This document shows, in pieces, positions 11,662 to 23,044 of a stretch of DNA of 64,000 nt. The first letter of the stretch is position 1; every line of letters begins with the position of its first letter. Position numbers and translations under genes: made by a program. Source of the stretch: Stenogyne calaminthoides (taxonomy: Eukaryota > Streptophyta > Magnoliopsida > Lamiales > Lamiaceae); contig JBBCBC010000030.1 of NCBI GenBank assembly GCA_037126765.1, positions 4,126,478-4,190,477 of the forward strand, in the 5' to 3' direction. The notes under the pieces were generated by a model that did no database searches, had not been told where the DNA came from, and saw only the letters and a program-made list of their open reading frames with translations.

Positions 11662-13598
11662 TCACGACTTTAGCTTTTGAAGATTCGCAAGCTTGAGCTC
11701 CATGAACTTCGCCGCCAGCTCATCATAATCGGGGAGCTTTGGGTGGATATGATGACACGGAAATGAAATCGACCTATCAAAGTTATCTGTAGAAGAGCAA
11801 TCATTATGCTGTTCAGAAGGCAGAGTGTTTGCTCTCCTTACAACCGCGTTGTCTGAGTCATCATTCAGACAACGCATGTAATCACAAGCATGTCCTATAC
11901 GGTGATCTTGACCTAAAACCCCGTCCCTCTCCCCTGTTTTAAAACAGGATTTTCGTCGATTTTTATCAAGGGAGCTCTCGTCCGAGCCACCATAATATAT
12001 CGCGCATTGGACATCCGTTGGGCTTGATAGTCTTCTCGATCTTTTCCTACTTGCTCGTCTCATCTTGATCGTTCTTGTTAATGACATTTCTCTCGAGATA
12101 TTGTCCTTGTCGTCGTTTCCAATATGATCTTTTTCGTCTCCGAATGATCTAAACATGAATAACCTTTGGTCTTGGAGATTCCCATCATTGATCAAAGGTG
12201 GAACAACCTCCTCAATGTCATCAAGATAGATCACTTCCTCCGGATACTTAGACGAATATTCCGAACAAGAATCAATTTCTTGATGATCGTGCAAATTGCA
12301 TCCGCTCCTCAATCTGTAAAATGGTTCCGCCCACATGATTTGATCATGTGGTTTGTACTCAAGAAGCAACAGCCCCGATTGAATGCAACTACGCGCTATT
12401 TCATCGAGGAATCCGTACTTGACATCGTCGGAGACTTTCTTCATGTAGAGATTTTCTTTGATCTGCAATGTAGGAATATCAAGAACCTCAAGAACATACC
12501 TTGAGCCATAACTTGAAGGACTAAATAGTAATTAACCTGATTGTTGACAAGATTTCCGGGAAGTAATTCGAGTGCCATCGTCACGAATCTTTGACCGTAG
12601 CGCTGACCGAAGAGCTTCCGAATGGGGAGGAGCTCCGGCAATTCTCCAAATCTTGCCGATGAGAAAATCAGAGTTGATATTGCTTCATTGATGTCATTTG
12701 GGCAGTCCCTAAAATGGAAAACGACTAATACTGTTCAGTAAAAACAACTATACCGTACAAACTCAGTAGAGTTCAAAACTCCAAGCATGATTGATTTGAT
12801 TATGCTTTACAAGATCACTATTTTCTTTTTGTATTTCTGAATTTATTTTAATCTTAATACATAATAAAATACCTATGTATTTGCAAAAAATATTGAAAAC
12901 CACAAACAGGAAAATCTTTTTTCCACATAAATCCAAATAATGAATTTTAGATTAAGTGGATCCTTAATTCAGGAAATTTCTTGAAAATCAAATCCCTCTA
13001 TTGAAAGGCAATACTTTCACCATTGAACATAATTTACATCTTTCAATTTGAGCACCTAAAATTGTAACTTAGAGAAAAAAAGAAAAAAAACAGAATATAA
13101 ATCTGCAATTCCAATAGTATAAAAACAGAGAAAATACCTGTGTTTGCGTATGTAGGGAAGATTAATTACAATAAATTCACAAAATTGGTCCAGCAGATCA
13201 TACACTTGAACCATATTTTCATCCATGATCAACTGCTCAACCTATATAATTAAATCAAATGATTTCATCACAAATTTAACTCAAAAAAATGAAATTAAAG
13301 ATTGTAACATAAAAAGACTATAATACCCTTTCGAATGCAGATTGGTCATGCCCATGTTTGAGAAGCTGGGCAACATCTTCCCTGACCTGCTTCACAATGC
13401 AACGCCTCTTGTTCTTCAGCAATTTGAGGCGACATTGCACCTTCTTTATCAGTTTCTTGCTGCAATAATTAAATTAAATAATAGTAAAAATATAAACTTA
13501 ATCAGAAATTGGAAATTAGAAAGAATTAATTTGGAGAAATCATAATAAATAACGTACCATTTTGAAGCCTTTCTCCATCCAAACAGAAGGTCGAACAT
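11662..13598 (-). CDS. IST1-like protein (regulator of Vps4 in the MVB pathway)
   Basis: Five exons on the minus strand: 13598-13558, 13459-13327, 13241-13138, 12708-12537 and 12462-11662. All introns are GT...AG and the frame joins cleanly to 1251 bp, 416 aa. It starts MFDLLFGWRKASKCKK, the usual start of plant IST1-like proteins. The IST1 domain fills about residues 10-175 and includes 'RCIVKQVREDVAQLL', 'HDQSAFERVEQLI' and 'YGQRFVTMALELLPGN'. A polar, low-complexity tail follows, with a basic stretch (KMRRASRKRSRRLSS). The C-terminus has 'LPDYDELAAKF', a MIT-interacting motif that in this family binds the MIT domain of Vps4 and LIP5. Family role: binding ESCRT-III and tuning the Vps4 ATPase during multivesicular body sorting at endosomes. 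Intron 4 is only 74 bp, and reading through it stays open. Which plant ISTL member it is cannot be told here. Confidence 0.93.
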
Positions 13599-16259
13599 TT
13601 TTTCAGATGAGTAATTGGCTTATTTTTTTGTGAGCATAATTAACCATGGCATATTCTTGGTTTAGCTGATGATAGAGATTAGTAAAAAGGATTGAATGAA
13701 ATTAAATATATTATATTATAGAAGAAGAAATTAAGAGGAGTGGTGGCATGCAGTTATTTTACGAGGGGAAAACTGCTCCACTACGTAGTTAGTATTTTAA
13801 TCCTGTATATATTTTTTAATCATTTTAATATCAATTTTAATCATTTTAGTTTAAAATTGAAAAAAAATAAAATACACAAGACTAAATTTAAACACAAAAA
13901 ATTAATCAAAATTGAAAACGTTAAAGACCAAAATTTTGGTCCTGTATGTTGGTACTTCATTCAATCTTGGTCCATACAAGTAAAGGACCAATATTGAAAC
14001 ATACATGATTAAAATTGAATATAAAATAATTTGTTGATATTAACTCAACAATTAAGTTATATATATTTTATATATTGGGGTAGGCTTGTGAGGTTGAGGT
14101 TTGAGTGATATCATGCAAAAATTAATGAGAAGGATCACATATAAAATTATAGTGACGGTTCAAGAATTTTAATTACTTTAAATATGAAGAAGTAATTCAT
14201 CCTGTAAAGAGAAGTAACAAGCACTCAATGAAATAGGTCACCAAACACAACCTCCAATACCCCACACCACGTAATCAAGACTAGAAGTGAGTAGGCCAAC
14301 TTATAAAGATTGAGTCTCAATTTTTTTCAATATAATTGGGATTACAATAGATAAAGGAATAATGCAGTAAATGACTCTTGAATTATCAATTTTTATTTTA
14401 AACGACTCTTTATTAATTTTTTAGATATATTTGTATGAGACGGACATAATTTGAGTATTAACGTTAACACTTTGAAAAGGAAAGAATGTTGATTTGTGCT
14501 AGTTTGTACTGTTGGGAAACGAATTCGTGCCAGGAGTTTATACGAGTGTAATTTGGATACGAATTATCATAAATCTAACATCTATGATCTAAAATAATTA
14601 AATCATACAATTCATGAATTGAGTTATAGTAAATTATATATACAAATGCCCTAAACATGTGGAATTAAGGGACAATTGTATTTACCTTCAGATCGGAGAG
14701 ACGCCGTTGAGAAAACTAACTCTTTCAACTCAAAGATTTTTTTGAGTATTCCCAAGCTAGTAAATCCGGTGTGGGAATCAAACAAACTTTTAACACTCAA
14801 GGAAGAATTAATTTTTCTCTGTTGTAAGCCACACACTTATATGCCTACTCATAGGAGACGAAAATAATTCCCTATTTATATACATTAAATTTTCAAAAAA
14901 CATACGAAAAAATAAAAATATATATATATCGAATTTGATTATATACCCGCAGGTGGACACAAATTTATATGTCCACCGCTTATGTGGCGCGCCAAATATG
15001 CAAGGTCACACCATCAATAACACTCAATAATAAATTTTATATAATAATATAGCTTCAATCACTTTTACAAATTGAATTTACATAAAATTAAATCTCATTA
15101 TACTAAAAAAACCAAAACAACATACTCATTATTATTTATCAGGATTTCAAAATCCCCAAAATATCAAAATTAATTTTTAAAAGTCACTTAATACCCAAAA
15201 CAACTTTGTCAATACATTATCTTCACAGTTTACTTAGTAAATTGCATTTATGTATAATCGACTGTCTTTTAATTAGTCGGGATATATCGATTAACGTGTA
15301 TTAATCACGTAAATTGATTTGTTTCTTAATGCGTAAATTTAATAAAACATATTTATTTTGAATTGGAGGGAGTAATAAATGGTCGATTATCACAACTTGC
15401 TCAGATATAAATTTGCCGATTTTTTTCTTTTTAAAGATAATAAAAACTTGCATGAGATTATCTCATATATGAGACAGGAGTCATTTACAAGAAAAAAATT
15501 CATGTAAAACAGTCTCATTGTAAAATTATGAAATCATTATCATTTATCAACATAAATTTTATCGATTTTAATATAATGTGTATCACTTTTCAAAATTTTA
15601 GATAGTTTCTATTCTTTTGATTTTCTCCCTCATCTTCATTGTAGGACTTTTATAAGCTTTTTATCTCCATAGTCTTCTCTTTCTCACCCATTGGTTCTTT
15701 TTGTTTCGGAAAATTTTTCATCTTATCTAAAATTCCGAACTTGTAAAAATTTGTAAAATTAATATGTATTTACATTATTTTTCTGCCCCCCCCCCTCACA
15801 TGCTGAAAACTCAACTCTACCCCTCTGGGTAAGAGAGGCAACGAGTGGACAATTGAATATAAGAAAAGTTACATTTTGCGGAAGTCGAACCCAATATCTA
15901 GACATAAACCTATAAAGTGAATTAATATAATATAAATAAATTGATTTCACACATTTCTACAAGTTCAACATTAATTTAGATGAGATAAAATTCTTTCATA
16001 GTATCAGTATCAGAGCTAAAAAGGCTAACCCCCATGTTTTATGTTCCATCACACAGAAAGCAACTTCACCCATACCAAATTATATATTCGTTGAGCCTCC
16101 TTAATAGAGAGTAGAACTGAGAATCCAATCCACGAGTGAGACGGATACTATAGAAATAATACAAACGAATTAATTTCACACCTCCCTGCAAGCTCGAACT
16201 TTTAGATGAGATAAAATTATTTACTTTTTCTTTATCATCATCATCTCTACATCTTTAAT
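13599..16259. other. Intergenic, AT-rich, with repeat remnants
   Basis: I see no protein gene. 14511-14880 looks like a decayed LTR (starts 'tgttgggaaac') but has no recognisable second end. 15361-15375 ends in 'ggagggagtaa', a typical Stowaway terminus without a visible partner. About 15060-15300 resembles DNA near 21770-21870 and 20210-20280, which belongs to the duplicated HD-Zip IV surroundings. Confidence 0.5.
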
Positions 16260-17045
16260 CCTCATCTCTACAGCTGACAAAGTTTGGCATCACATAAGCA
16301 CTTCCATCTATAAAAGCCCACAAATTTTATTGAATATCACACAATATTTTTTCTTGCTTCAAGACTTCTATTGGTAGATCTTGCTATAGATGTTCCTTTG
16401 TATAAGGCCATCTATCATCTAATTTTTTTTTCTCTTTTCTTTCTCATTTGTGAATTAAGGTATTCATTTCTAGCAAGCATACAATCTTGAATTAGATGAG
16501 CAAGGTACATTTCTTGTTTTATTTTCAATTCTATGAGGATCAATTATGTTCTTTTATCGCACTTTCAGTTGACCTTATGGGGATTATTCTTGCGTTGCAG
16601 AATAATGCCTTGCAGAAGAGTTTCCCTTTTACCCTCGACTAGAGGTTTTGGCCTAAGGAGGGTTTTACCCTATCGAGGTATTTACTGGAGCTCCGACCTC
16701 TGGATCGACACGTGGTCCTATAATTCTAGGTTTTTTCATATTTCTTTTTTTAATAATAGTCATTAGTCATTTTCAATTCTTTGAATTCCTCAGTTGATCA
16801 TTAGTAGAGCACACAAATATGTTTATACATATATAGACTCATAAGTTTTGTTCTGAATTTATTGTTTTACATGGTAATTATTATATGGAGCACGACTTAC
16901 ATGGTAATTTATTATATTCTGCATATGTAGATTCTTGAAACACAATAAATTATCTTCTTGCAGGAAAAATGACTGAGAAATCACAACTAGAGAGGAGCCT
17001 ACCATCGCCACACTCAAGAGCAGATCCAAGATTGGAAGCATATAT
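16260..17045 (+). pseudogene. HD-Zip IV pseudogene fragment: promoter, leader and first coding exon
   Basis: This matches 22430-23238 of the intact HD-Zip IV gene. The TATA region 'tataaaagcccacaaa' (from 16309) is shared with 22441, as is the following leader with 'tcttgcttc'. At 16963-17045, after a 'ttgcag' acceptor, an exon remnant begins 'aaaaatgactgag' and carries 'atcgccacact' followed by 'gagcagat', corresponding to the start of the homeodomain. Most of the acidic N-terminal coding sequence is deleted and the frame is broken. A CGGTA-rich transposon follows at once, and no homeodomain or zipper exons follow. Between leader and exon, 16600-16740 is an extra block not seen in the intact copy. 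Confidence 0.8.
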
Positions 17046-17220
17046 AGGGGTGAATGGTACGGCATATCGAATTTTTTCTCGCTATACTGTTATCGTATCG
17101 AAATTTTCAATACCGAAAAATGTCATACCGTGTCGTACCGAAAATTCGGTACACCCAAATTTTCGGTATGTCAATATTACGTATCGATACCGTACCGATA
17201 TTTCGTATATAATATAAGAT
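17046..17220. mobile_element. CGGTA-rich hAT-like MITE (fragment)
   Basis: It begins 'taggggtgaatggtacggca' and is dense in 'ccgaaa'/'cggta' motifs. The other end of the family is seen at 30140-30165 as 'ggtatgcca...ccaccccta'. The right border is unclear (about 17220). It interrupts the HD-Zip IV pseudogene just after the remnant of its first coding exon. Confidence 0.6.
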
Positions 17221-17403
17221 GTGGTATCTTATGCCAATAATATTGGCTTAGCTAATTTGGTAGTTTTATTAAACTTGATATAAGTGTAGGTTGTATTAAA
17301 AAATCTTGTAGTTCCCTTAATTAATTATTTACTGCAATTTTTTCCTCATATTGTAGGACAGACTCTGACCACCCATCCAAATCACAATCCACACTCGTCA
17401 CTA

Positions 17404-17907
17404 CCTTTGAATGTCCATTAGGAATATTCTGAATTAGACAACCGGAGGGTCTTCTCCGGCGTGTTACCAACGGAGTCGTATTTGGGTGGTCTAAAAAAAC
17501 ACCCACCACTGCCCATATCCCATCCACGTGTCTTTTGCAATATCTTAAAAATTGACTTTCTCTAGTGGGGACGAGCGGTGAAGGAACATGAAACTCAGCG
17601 TTTAATTGCAACATCAAATTAAATAAAAACATTACACATAAATATTCAAATATATATGTGTGTGTATGTGTATGAAAAAATATTCTTAAGCACATCTTCG
17701 TTGTACCACTAGTATAGCTTCGTTGTATGTTCCACCTAATCCAGATGAAATCACTTGTAAATTCATGGCTCGTGAAACTACACCCGAAAATACATTTGTC
17801 CATTGCTCCTTCACATGTCATTTTGTACAAATTAAACATGCATTTGGACTAGAATGATTGGAAGATGATTAAGGTACAAAGAATTCCACCTCATCTAAAA
17901 ATTTAAA
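17404..17907 (-). pseudogene. HD-Zip IV START-domain fragment, left arm of inverted repeat
   Basis: On the minus strand this copies exons 5-6 and the intron between them of the intact gene (about 26570-26972). It still encodes 'LNAEFHVPSPLVPTRESQFL' and 'RYCKRHVDGIWAVVGVFLDH', closely matching the gene product. The exon-6 acceptor has changed from gcag to gcaa. The stretch 17577-17605 is a perfect 29-nt reverse complement of gene positions 26772-26800. No other exons of the gene are attached, so it cannot encode a full protein. It faces the right arm head to head. Confidence 0.92.
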
Positions 17908-18388
17908 TTTTTAGAGAGGTGCTGAATTAATTAGTTTCATACTTAACCATCTTTTAATTCATTCTAGTATTCACTCATGTTTAATTTGTGCAAAATATCA
18001 TGTGCAAGAACAGCGGACAAATGTATTTTCAGGTGTAGTTTCACAAGCTGTGAATTTGCAAGTTATTTCATCTGTACTATGTGGAACACACAATGAAGCT
18101 ATGTAGACTAGTGGTACAATGAAAATGTGGTTAAGAATATTTTTTCACAAACACGCACATATACATATATTTGAATATTTATGTGTAATGTTTTTTTATA
18201 ATTTGATGTTGCAAGTGAATTCTGAGTTTCAAGTTCCTTCACCTCTCGTCCCTACTCGTGAAAGTTATTTTTTGAGATATTGTAAACTACACGTGAATGG
18301 TATATGAGCAATGGTGTGTTTTCCTTTGACTATCTACATACACAGCCATCGGTGCTTATCTAATTCAGGACATTCCTAATGACATTAA
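17908..18388 (+). pseudogene. HD-Zip IV START-domain fragment, right arm of inverted repeat
   Basis: A plus-strand copy of the same two exons, more decayed than the left arm. It encodes 'VPSPLVPTRESYFLRYCKLH' and then a stop. Around 18315-18355 it has lost part of the exon that the left arm keeps. It pairs with 17404-17907 along almost its whole length, including the shared intron motif 'tttgaatatttatgtgtaat'. The centre of symmetry, near 17907, is itself palindromic ('ctaaaaatttaaatttttag'). Confidence 0.9.
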
Positions 18389-18960
18389 AAAGTATACAAC
18401 CCGCACCGGAAGCAGTCAATGGTGAAGATCAACCAATCATGCTCGTCCAGCTCTCAGCAAGCATAACCCCACTTTAGTCAACTACGTCAGTGGTCAACCG
18501 TCAAGACATGTGGTCAAACATCTTTACCCGACAAGCCTGACGACCTGTGCCCAAGTAAGGCGCTCCGATTGGCCTTGCTCGGCCCACAGCCACCTCGGGT
18601 GCCGACTCAAGGAGCTCGACCACCATGACCTGTCCATATGACGTCCAACATGGCCAAGCAGCCAATCTGGAAACTTAGTCCCCAAATCTTGAAAAGGATA
18701 GAGCACATGGACAACTCATAATCAATGTAAGGAGAACACCTCCTACTAGGTCTTGTAATATAAATAGGACATTTTATAATATTAAAGAACTTTTTGATCT
18801 AATTTCAGCTATTACAATATCCAAAATTTTCTCACTAAATATTCACTAAACACACTTAAACACATTCAAATCTAAGTCAAGATTATATACTTGACTTTTA
18901 TTTGTTGGTTGAAAAACAACAAGCCACTTTAGATTAAAATAATTTTGACTAATAACACTA
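18389..18960. mobile_element. LTR-like insertion, borders uncertain
   Basis: A GC-rich block (18395-18700) is followed by a TATA-like 'aatataaatagga' at about 18757 and a T-rich stretch, the usual build of a plant LTR promoter. It abuts the right arm of the HD-Zip IV inverted repeat. I could not define TG...CA ends or a target duplication, so calling it a solo LTR is an inference. Confidence 0.35.
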
Positions 18961-19424
18961 CATAATCCAAGTGAAACACATGAAAATGCTCAAGAGGCCT
19001 ATTTCAATTTATATGTGTTTTATTACTTCATGTCACATGTTCGATCCTTTCTATGGGATCAGTTTGATGTTGCCAGTGCTTGGGACAACGTTAATCTTCA
19101 AGGGAGAGAAAGGAAACTAAATGAGAAGAATAGAGGATTGATGAACACTAGGAAAATAATATAAAGGAAATAATTATACACTATTTTACAAATTCGAATT
19201 CTTATATAAGATGTAATTCTTTCATTATATCATAGCCTTTGTTTGGGTTCGATTCCTGCAGAAACTAACTCTATCCATATTAAATTGTTCATTCGTTGCA
19301 AATAGTATAAATGAAATAATTCTAAACCTTTCTTTTCTTTGTATTTCGGTATAATAATTTTTTTTAAAATTTTGCAGTTCGATTCACCCAATTTATCCTA
19401 TATTGAAGGAACAAATTTAATGCA

Positions 19425-19535
19425 CTTTCGTGGTTAATTTTTGCAAAATATTGAATGTGTTTTCAGGAATAATTTCACAAGCTATGAACATCAAGTTTAT
19501 TTCAAATGGGCTTGGTGGAGGCTACAACCCGGACC
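19425..19535 (+). pseudogene. Third HD-Zip IV fragment (exon 5 region)
   Basis: A segment with 'ttttcagg', 'atttcacaagctatgaa' and 'tttatttcaaatgg' aligns to intact-gene positions 26600-26665 and to both arms of the inverted repeat. It runs for only about 100 bp and then changes to unrelated sequence. Confidence 0.7.
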
Positions 19536-21892
19536 AAGGTGAAAAATGATAATTCAAGTAGGCCCAAAGTACAGAGGCCCAAAATGGCCTCACAACAATC
19601 AAAGCCCAAATGGCATATACTCCGGCCCGTTTTGTTTTTTGTTTTTTTTTTTGGTTGGACAAGCCAACCATGCAAAATACGACACATATGTGCCACAAGT
19701 ATTTCCAAATATGTATTTTTAATGGTAATAACTAATAACATAATTTATTTATTAATCTAGCATCTTTTTAAGATTATATATATTGTTCATTTTTTTAAAA
19801 GTATTTTATTCATATTTTCAAATATAATAGTATAAATTTTATATTAAAACTAATGTGGCATTTGATTTGAAATAGTCGTAGCAATTAAATTCCGTATGGA
19901 TTTGATTTTTTCTATAGATAATGACTGAAATTGGAAACCTCAATATTAAAATTTCATAAAGTAAAATTGAATGTAAAATGATTGGAATCGGCCATTCATC
20001 TTATCAAATTGAGATTTTACTGGAAGACCGATTAATAATTTAATAGCTTTAATTTGTTTGTATGTGGGTAAAGTATTATGTGACCATAGGTGTGCAGCAT
20101 AGTCTGACTTGTAAACCATTCGTTAAAAATAGTAAAATAGCAAAAAAAAAAAATAATAATAAAAAATAAATAATTGTTAGGTTGGTGGTTAATGCTTATT
20201 TCTAATTTATTACTCTTATCTTCATTAAGTTACTTAGTAAATTGAATTTATATATAAACAGCTCTTTCATTATTGGGATAGAATTGAGCTCAATTTTTTT
20301 ATTTTTTTTTTATTGAAATGGGATTATTTATCGTCTCAAAACATTTTATTTTCTCACAAAAAGTTCTAAAGAAACAATTTTGTTAACTTAGTCTCAATTT
20401 TTCGAACGTACACTATGGCATAATTTGGGAAACTTTGATCATTTATCCTAGTTCATGTTGCATTGGCAAGGAAAGATTTCTAGAATGATTTTTATTTTGA
20501 TTTGGAGCATTTGGAATGAAATTTTGGATAGAGTGAATATTCGTATTTGGGAGTGTATAAAGGGGCGATATCCATTATTCCTTTCTTATTCTCTCAACGA
20601 TGGTATAATTGTCTGATAGATTATTTTCCGTTCTCTCTATTATAAGTGTCTTACAAAAATTGTACTTTTTATTTACACCATTGTAAGGGTTGAGTACTCC
20701 TTATAATAAATTTTTACTTTAAAAAATTAAAAAACAATGACTTTTCTCACTTTATTAAGTATCTTGCACTTTCAAAATGCAAAGCAAATATATCGATATT
20801 TATATGCTAAAACTCTTTAAAACTTCTTCTCGATATATATCACATTTAAGAGAATCAAAATCATTGAGATTTATTACATACCAACTATTCTCTCTATCCC
20901 ATATTTTTATTTATCTTTTTAGAGAAGATTTTTTTTTTTATATAAAAAATTGTTATTTTGTACTAGTCTAGGAAAATTAATGGTCATATATCAATTTTAT
21001 CTCCTTATATTTACTTTTATAATAATATGCATTAAATAACCGTGTAAACAAATATAAGGGTAAAATTGATACATTACACATGTATTTATTGTTATTTAAT
21101 AATTTTCTTAATTCATCCGAAACGCTCTAAACAACAAACAAAATGAGACGGAGGAAGATACTTAATAAAGTATGATATGTTATGAGTTTTAAAAATTGGG
21201 TTTTATGTTTTGAAATTTAAAATTAGTTCTAGTTTAAGATTTTAAAATTCAGTTTAAAAAAAATAACTACAAATGAATTTCTTGTATTGTATAACATCGT
21301 GTTATGCAAAAGACCCATATGGGTCTATAATGTATGTTAAAGTGTTTAAAGTGTAGATAAATATAATTGGTTGTATTAGAAAGTGTAATAATATGTAATT
21401 TATAGGTATTGTAGTTGGATTTAAATAATGTATTGTACAACATGTACTGTACAATACAATATTGTACAACACATTATCCAAATTTAACTATAACACCTAT
21501 AAACATATTATAACACTTCCCAATACAACTAGTTAACTTTATCTACACTTTAATATATTTAAATTATAATTAACATCATACAATTATTACAACCACACTG
21601 AAATATGATAATATAATTAATAACACAATGTCATTTACTCTTACACAAGGTTTGACACAACTCACACAAGGTTATATCTTCCTATCCATTAATTTTCTTT
21701 GTAAATGTGGATTCCACTTTTTTTTTTTTTTTTTGGTATTTTCACTAATTATTTTATCACGTGTCTACCTCTCTCTAAATTTATAAAAAATTTACAAAAA
21801 AGAAATGAAAATGATCCACTTCGACTATAACACCCAAAACAAACCCACCCGATATTATTTATCGGGATTTCTAATTTTTTAAATTTCAAAAA
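19536..21892. other. Intergenic between HD-Zip IV fragments and the intact gene
   Basis: AT-rich with no gene. Bases 20210-20282 ('ttacttagtaaattg' and following) match 15222-15290, another sign that this neighbourhood was duplicated. The inverted pair at about 21420-21545 ('tgtacaacac', 'tataacac' blocks) looks like a small palindromic element. Confidence 0.5.
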
Positions 21893-22090
21893 GTGTGCAC
21901 TTATAGTGCATTTTAGAAATATGCAACGATACAAAACAGAAACATGTAACTATTGCAAACAGAAGCATGCAACTATGTTTCCATATTAACAGTTGCACTT
22001 TTCTGTGTAAATAAGTCGCACTTTTCAGCATAACAAGTTGCACGCTTTTAAAATGCACTATGAGTGCACGGTGCATCCGGGTGCATACAA
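21893..22090. repeat. Palindromic 'GTGCA' MITE, copy 1
   Basis: It starts 'gtgcacttatagtgcatttt' and ends with 'aaaatgcactatgagtgcac' then 'ggtgcatccgggtgcat', an imperfect palindrome of about 200 bp. The same family occurs at 25037, 38096, 52355, 53230 and 63770. It lies just upstream of the HD-Zip IV promoter. Confidence 0.8.
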
Positions 22091-22207
22091 GACCTAGCCA
22101 TTGGTGGGGTATTATATTCCCACACATATTTTGCTTCACCTTACATACTTCTCTAAATCTATTCAAAAACATTCATTCCATTTTTCCCATTATAAAATTG
22201 TCATAAT

Positions 22208-22446
22208 TGCATTTAATAAAATTGAAACATCTCTAATCACTCTAGACAAAATAGTCCTCCCTGTTTTACTCTCACTTTTTTTACCTTTAATTTTCTCTCT
22301 CTTCTATATGACTGTACTCTTACACACTTCTTATCACCATATCCCGCCCCCCTCTCTCTCATCGATTAATTTCCCTACTTTTCGCATTCGTTCTTATCTC
22401 AACATCTAACACATTTTGGCTTCAGTTGAGGACATCAATTTATAAA
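22208..22446 (+). promoter_or_regulatory. HD-Zip IV promoter: L1-box-like motif and TATA box
   Basis: 'TGCATTTA' at 22208-22215 is the reverse complement of the L1 box consensus TAAATGYA, which ATML1/PDF2-type factors bind in other plants. A TATA box (TATAAA) lies at 22441-22446, putting transcription start near 22470. The leader probably contains an intron, because a strong 'ttgcag' acceptor at 23033-23038 precedes the start codon at 23045; its donor is not certain. Confidence 0.5.
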
Positions 22447-23044
22447 AGCCCACAAAAATCATTCAACAATCACAACATTTTCTCTTGCTTCTACACTCTT
22501 CACTAGATTTAAGGAAGTTGTTTCATAGACCTTGCACCAAACATTCATTTGTATACCTTCTTCTATAGTCCAAACTTTTCTTTTTCTATCTTGCTTCTAA
22601 ACTCTTGTTAGCTAGATTTAAGGAAGTTGTGTCCTAGATCTTATACTAGGTGTTTACTTGTATATAAGTTCGTCTACCATTTAAATTTTCTTTTTCGATC
22701 TTTCTTCCTTGTTATTGCACTAGCTAGCATATATACAATCACAATGAGCAATATATATACATTGGCTTTTTTTTTTTTTTTGATTTCCCTATTATTTAAT
22801 AGAGAAAAGTTATTGAAGCGTGTATATGCATATATATAATAAATTTTGTCCTGATTTTGTTCTTTTGTCTGCTTATCGGGTTTTTTCCACTACTAGATAC
22901 TGTCCAACAGTGCATCAGGGTGTTGTACCTTCTGCATTAGTTTTATTGTACCGCATTATTTTAATTTGAAGTATATTTATTCCATTTTTTATAAAGTAAA
23001 TTCTTGAAATATGATGGATTTATATTTATTTCTTGCAGGGAAAT

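Noticed and set aside
13740..13997. An 85-aa frame upstream of the IST1-like gene
   Set aside because: Lys/Asn/Phe-rich translation of AT-rich repeat-like DNA; no conserved features.
22101..22409. A 102-aa plus-strand frame in the HD-Zip IV promoter
   Set aside because: Hydrophobic low-complexity translation of T/C-rich promoter DNA; no start context or homology features.
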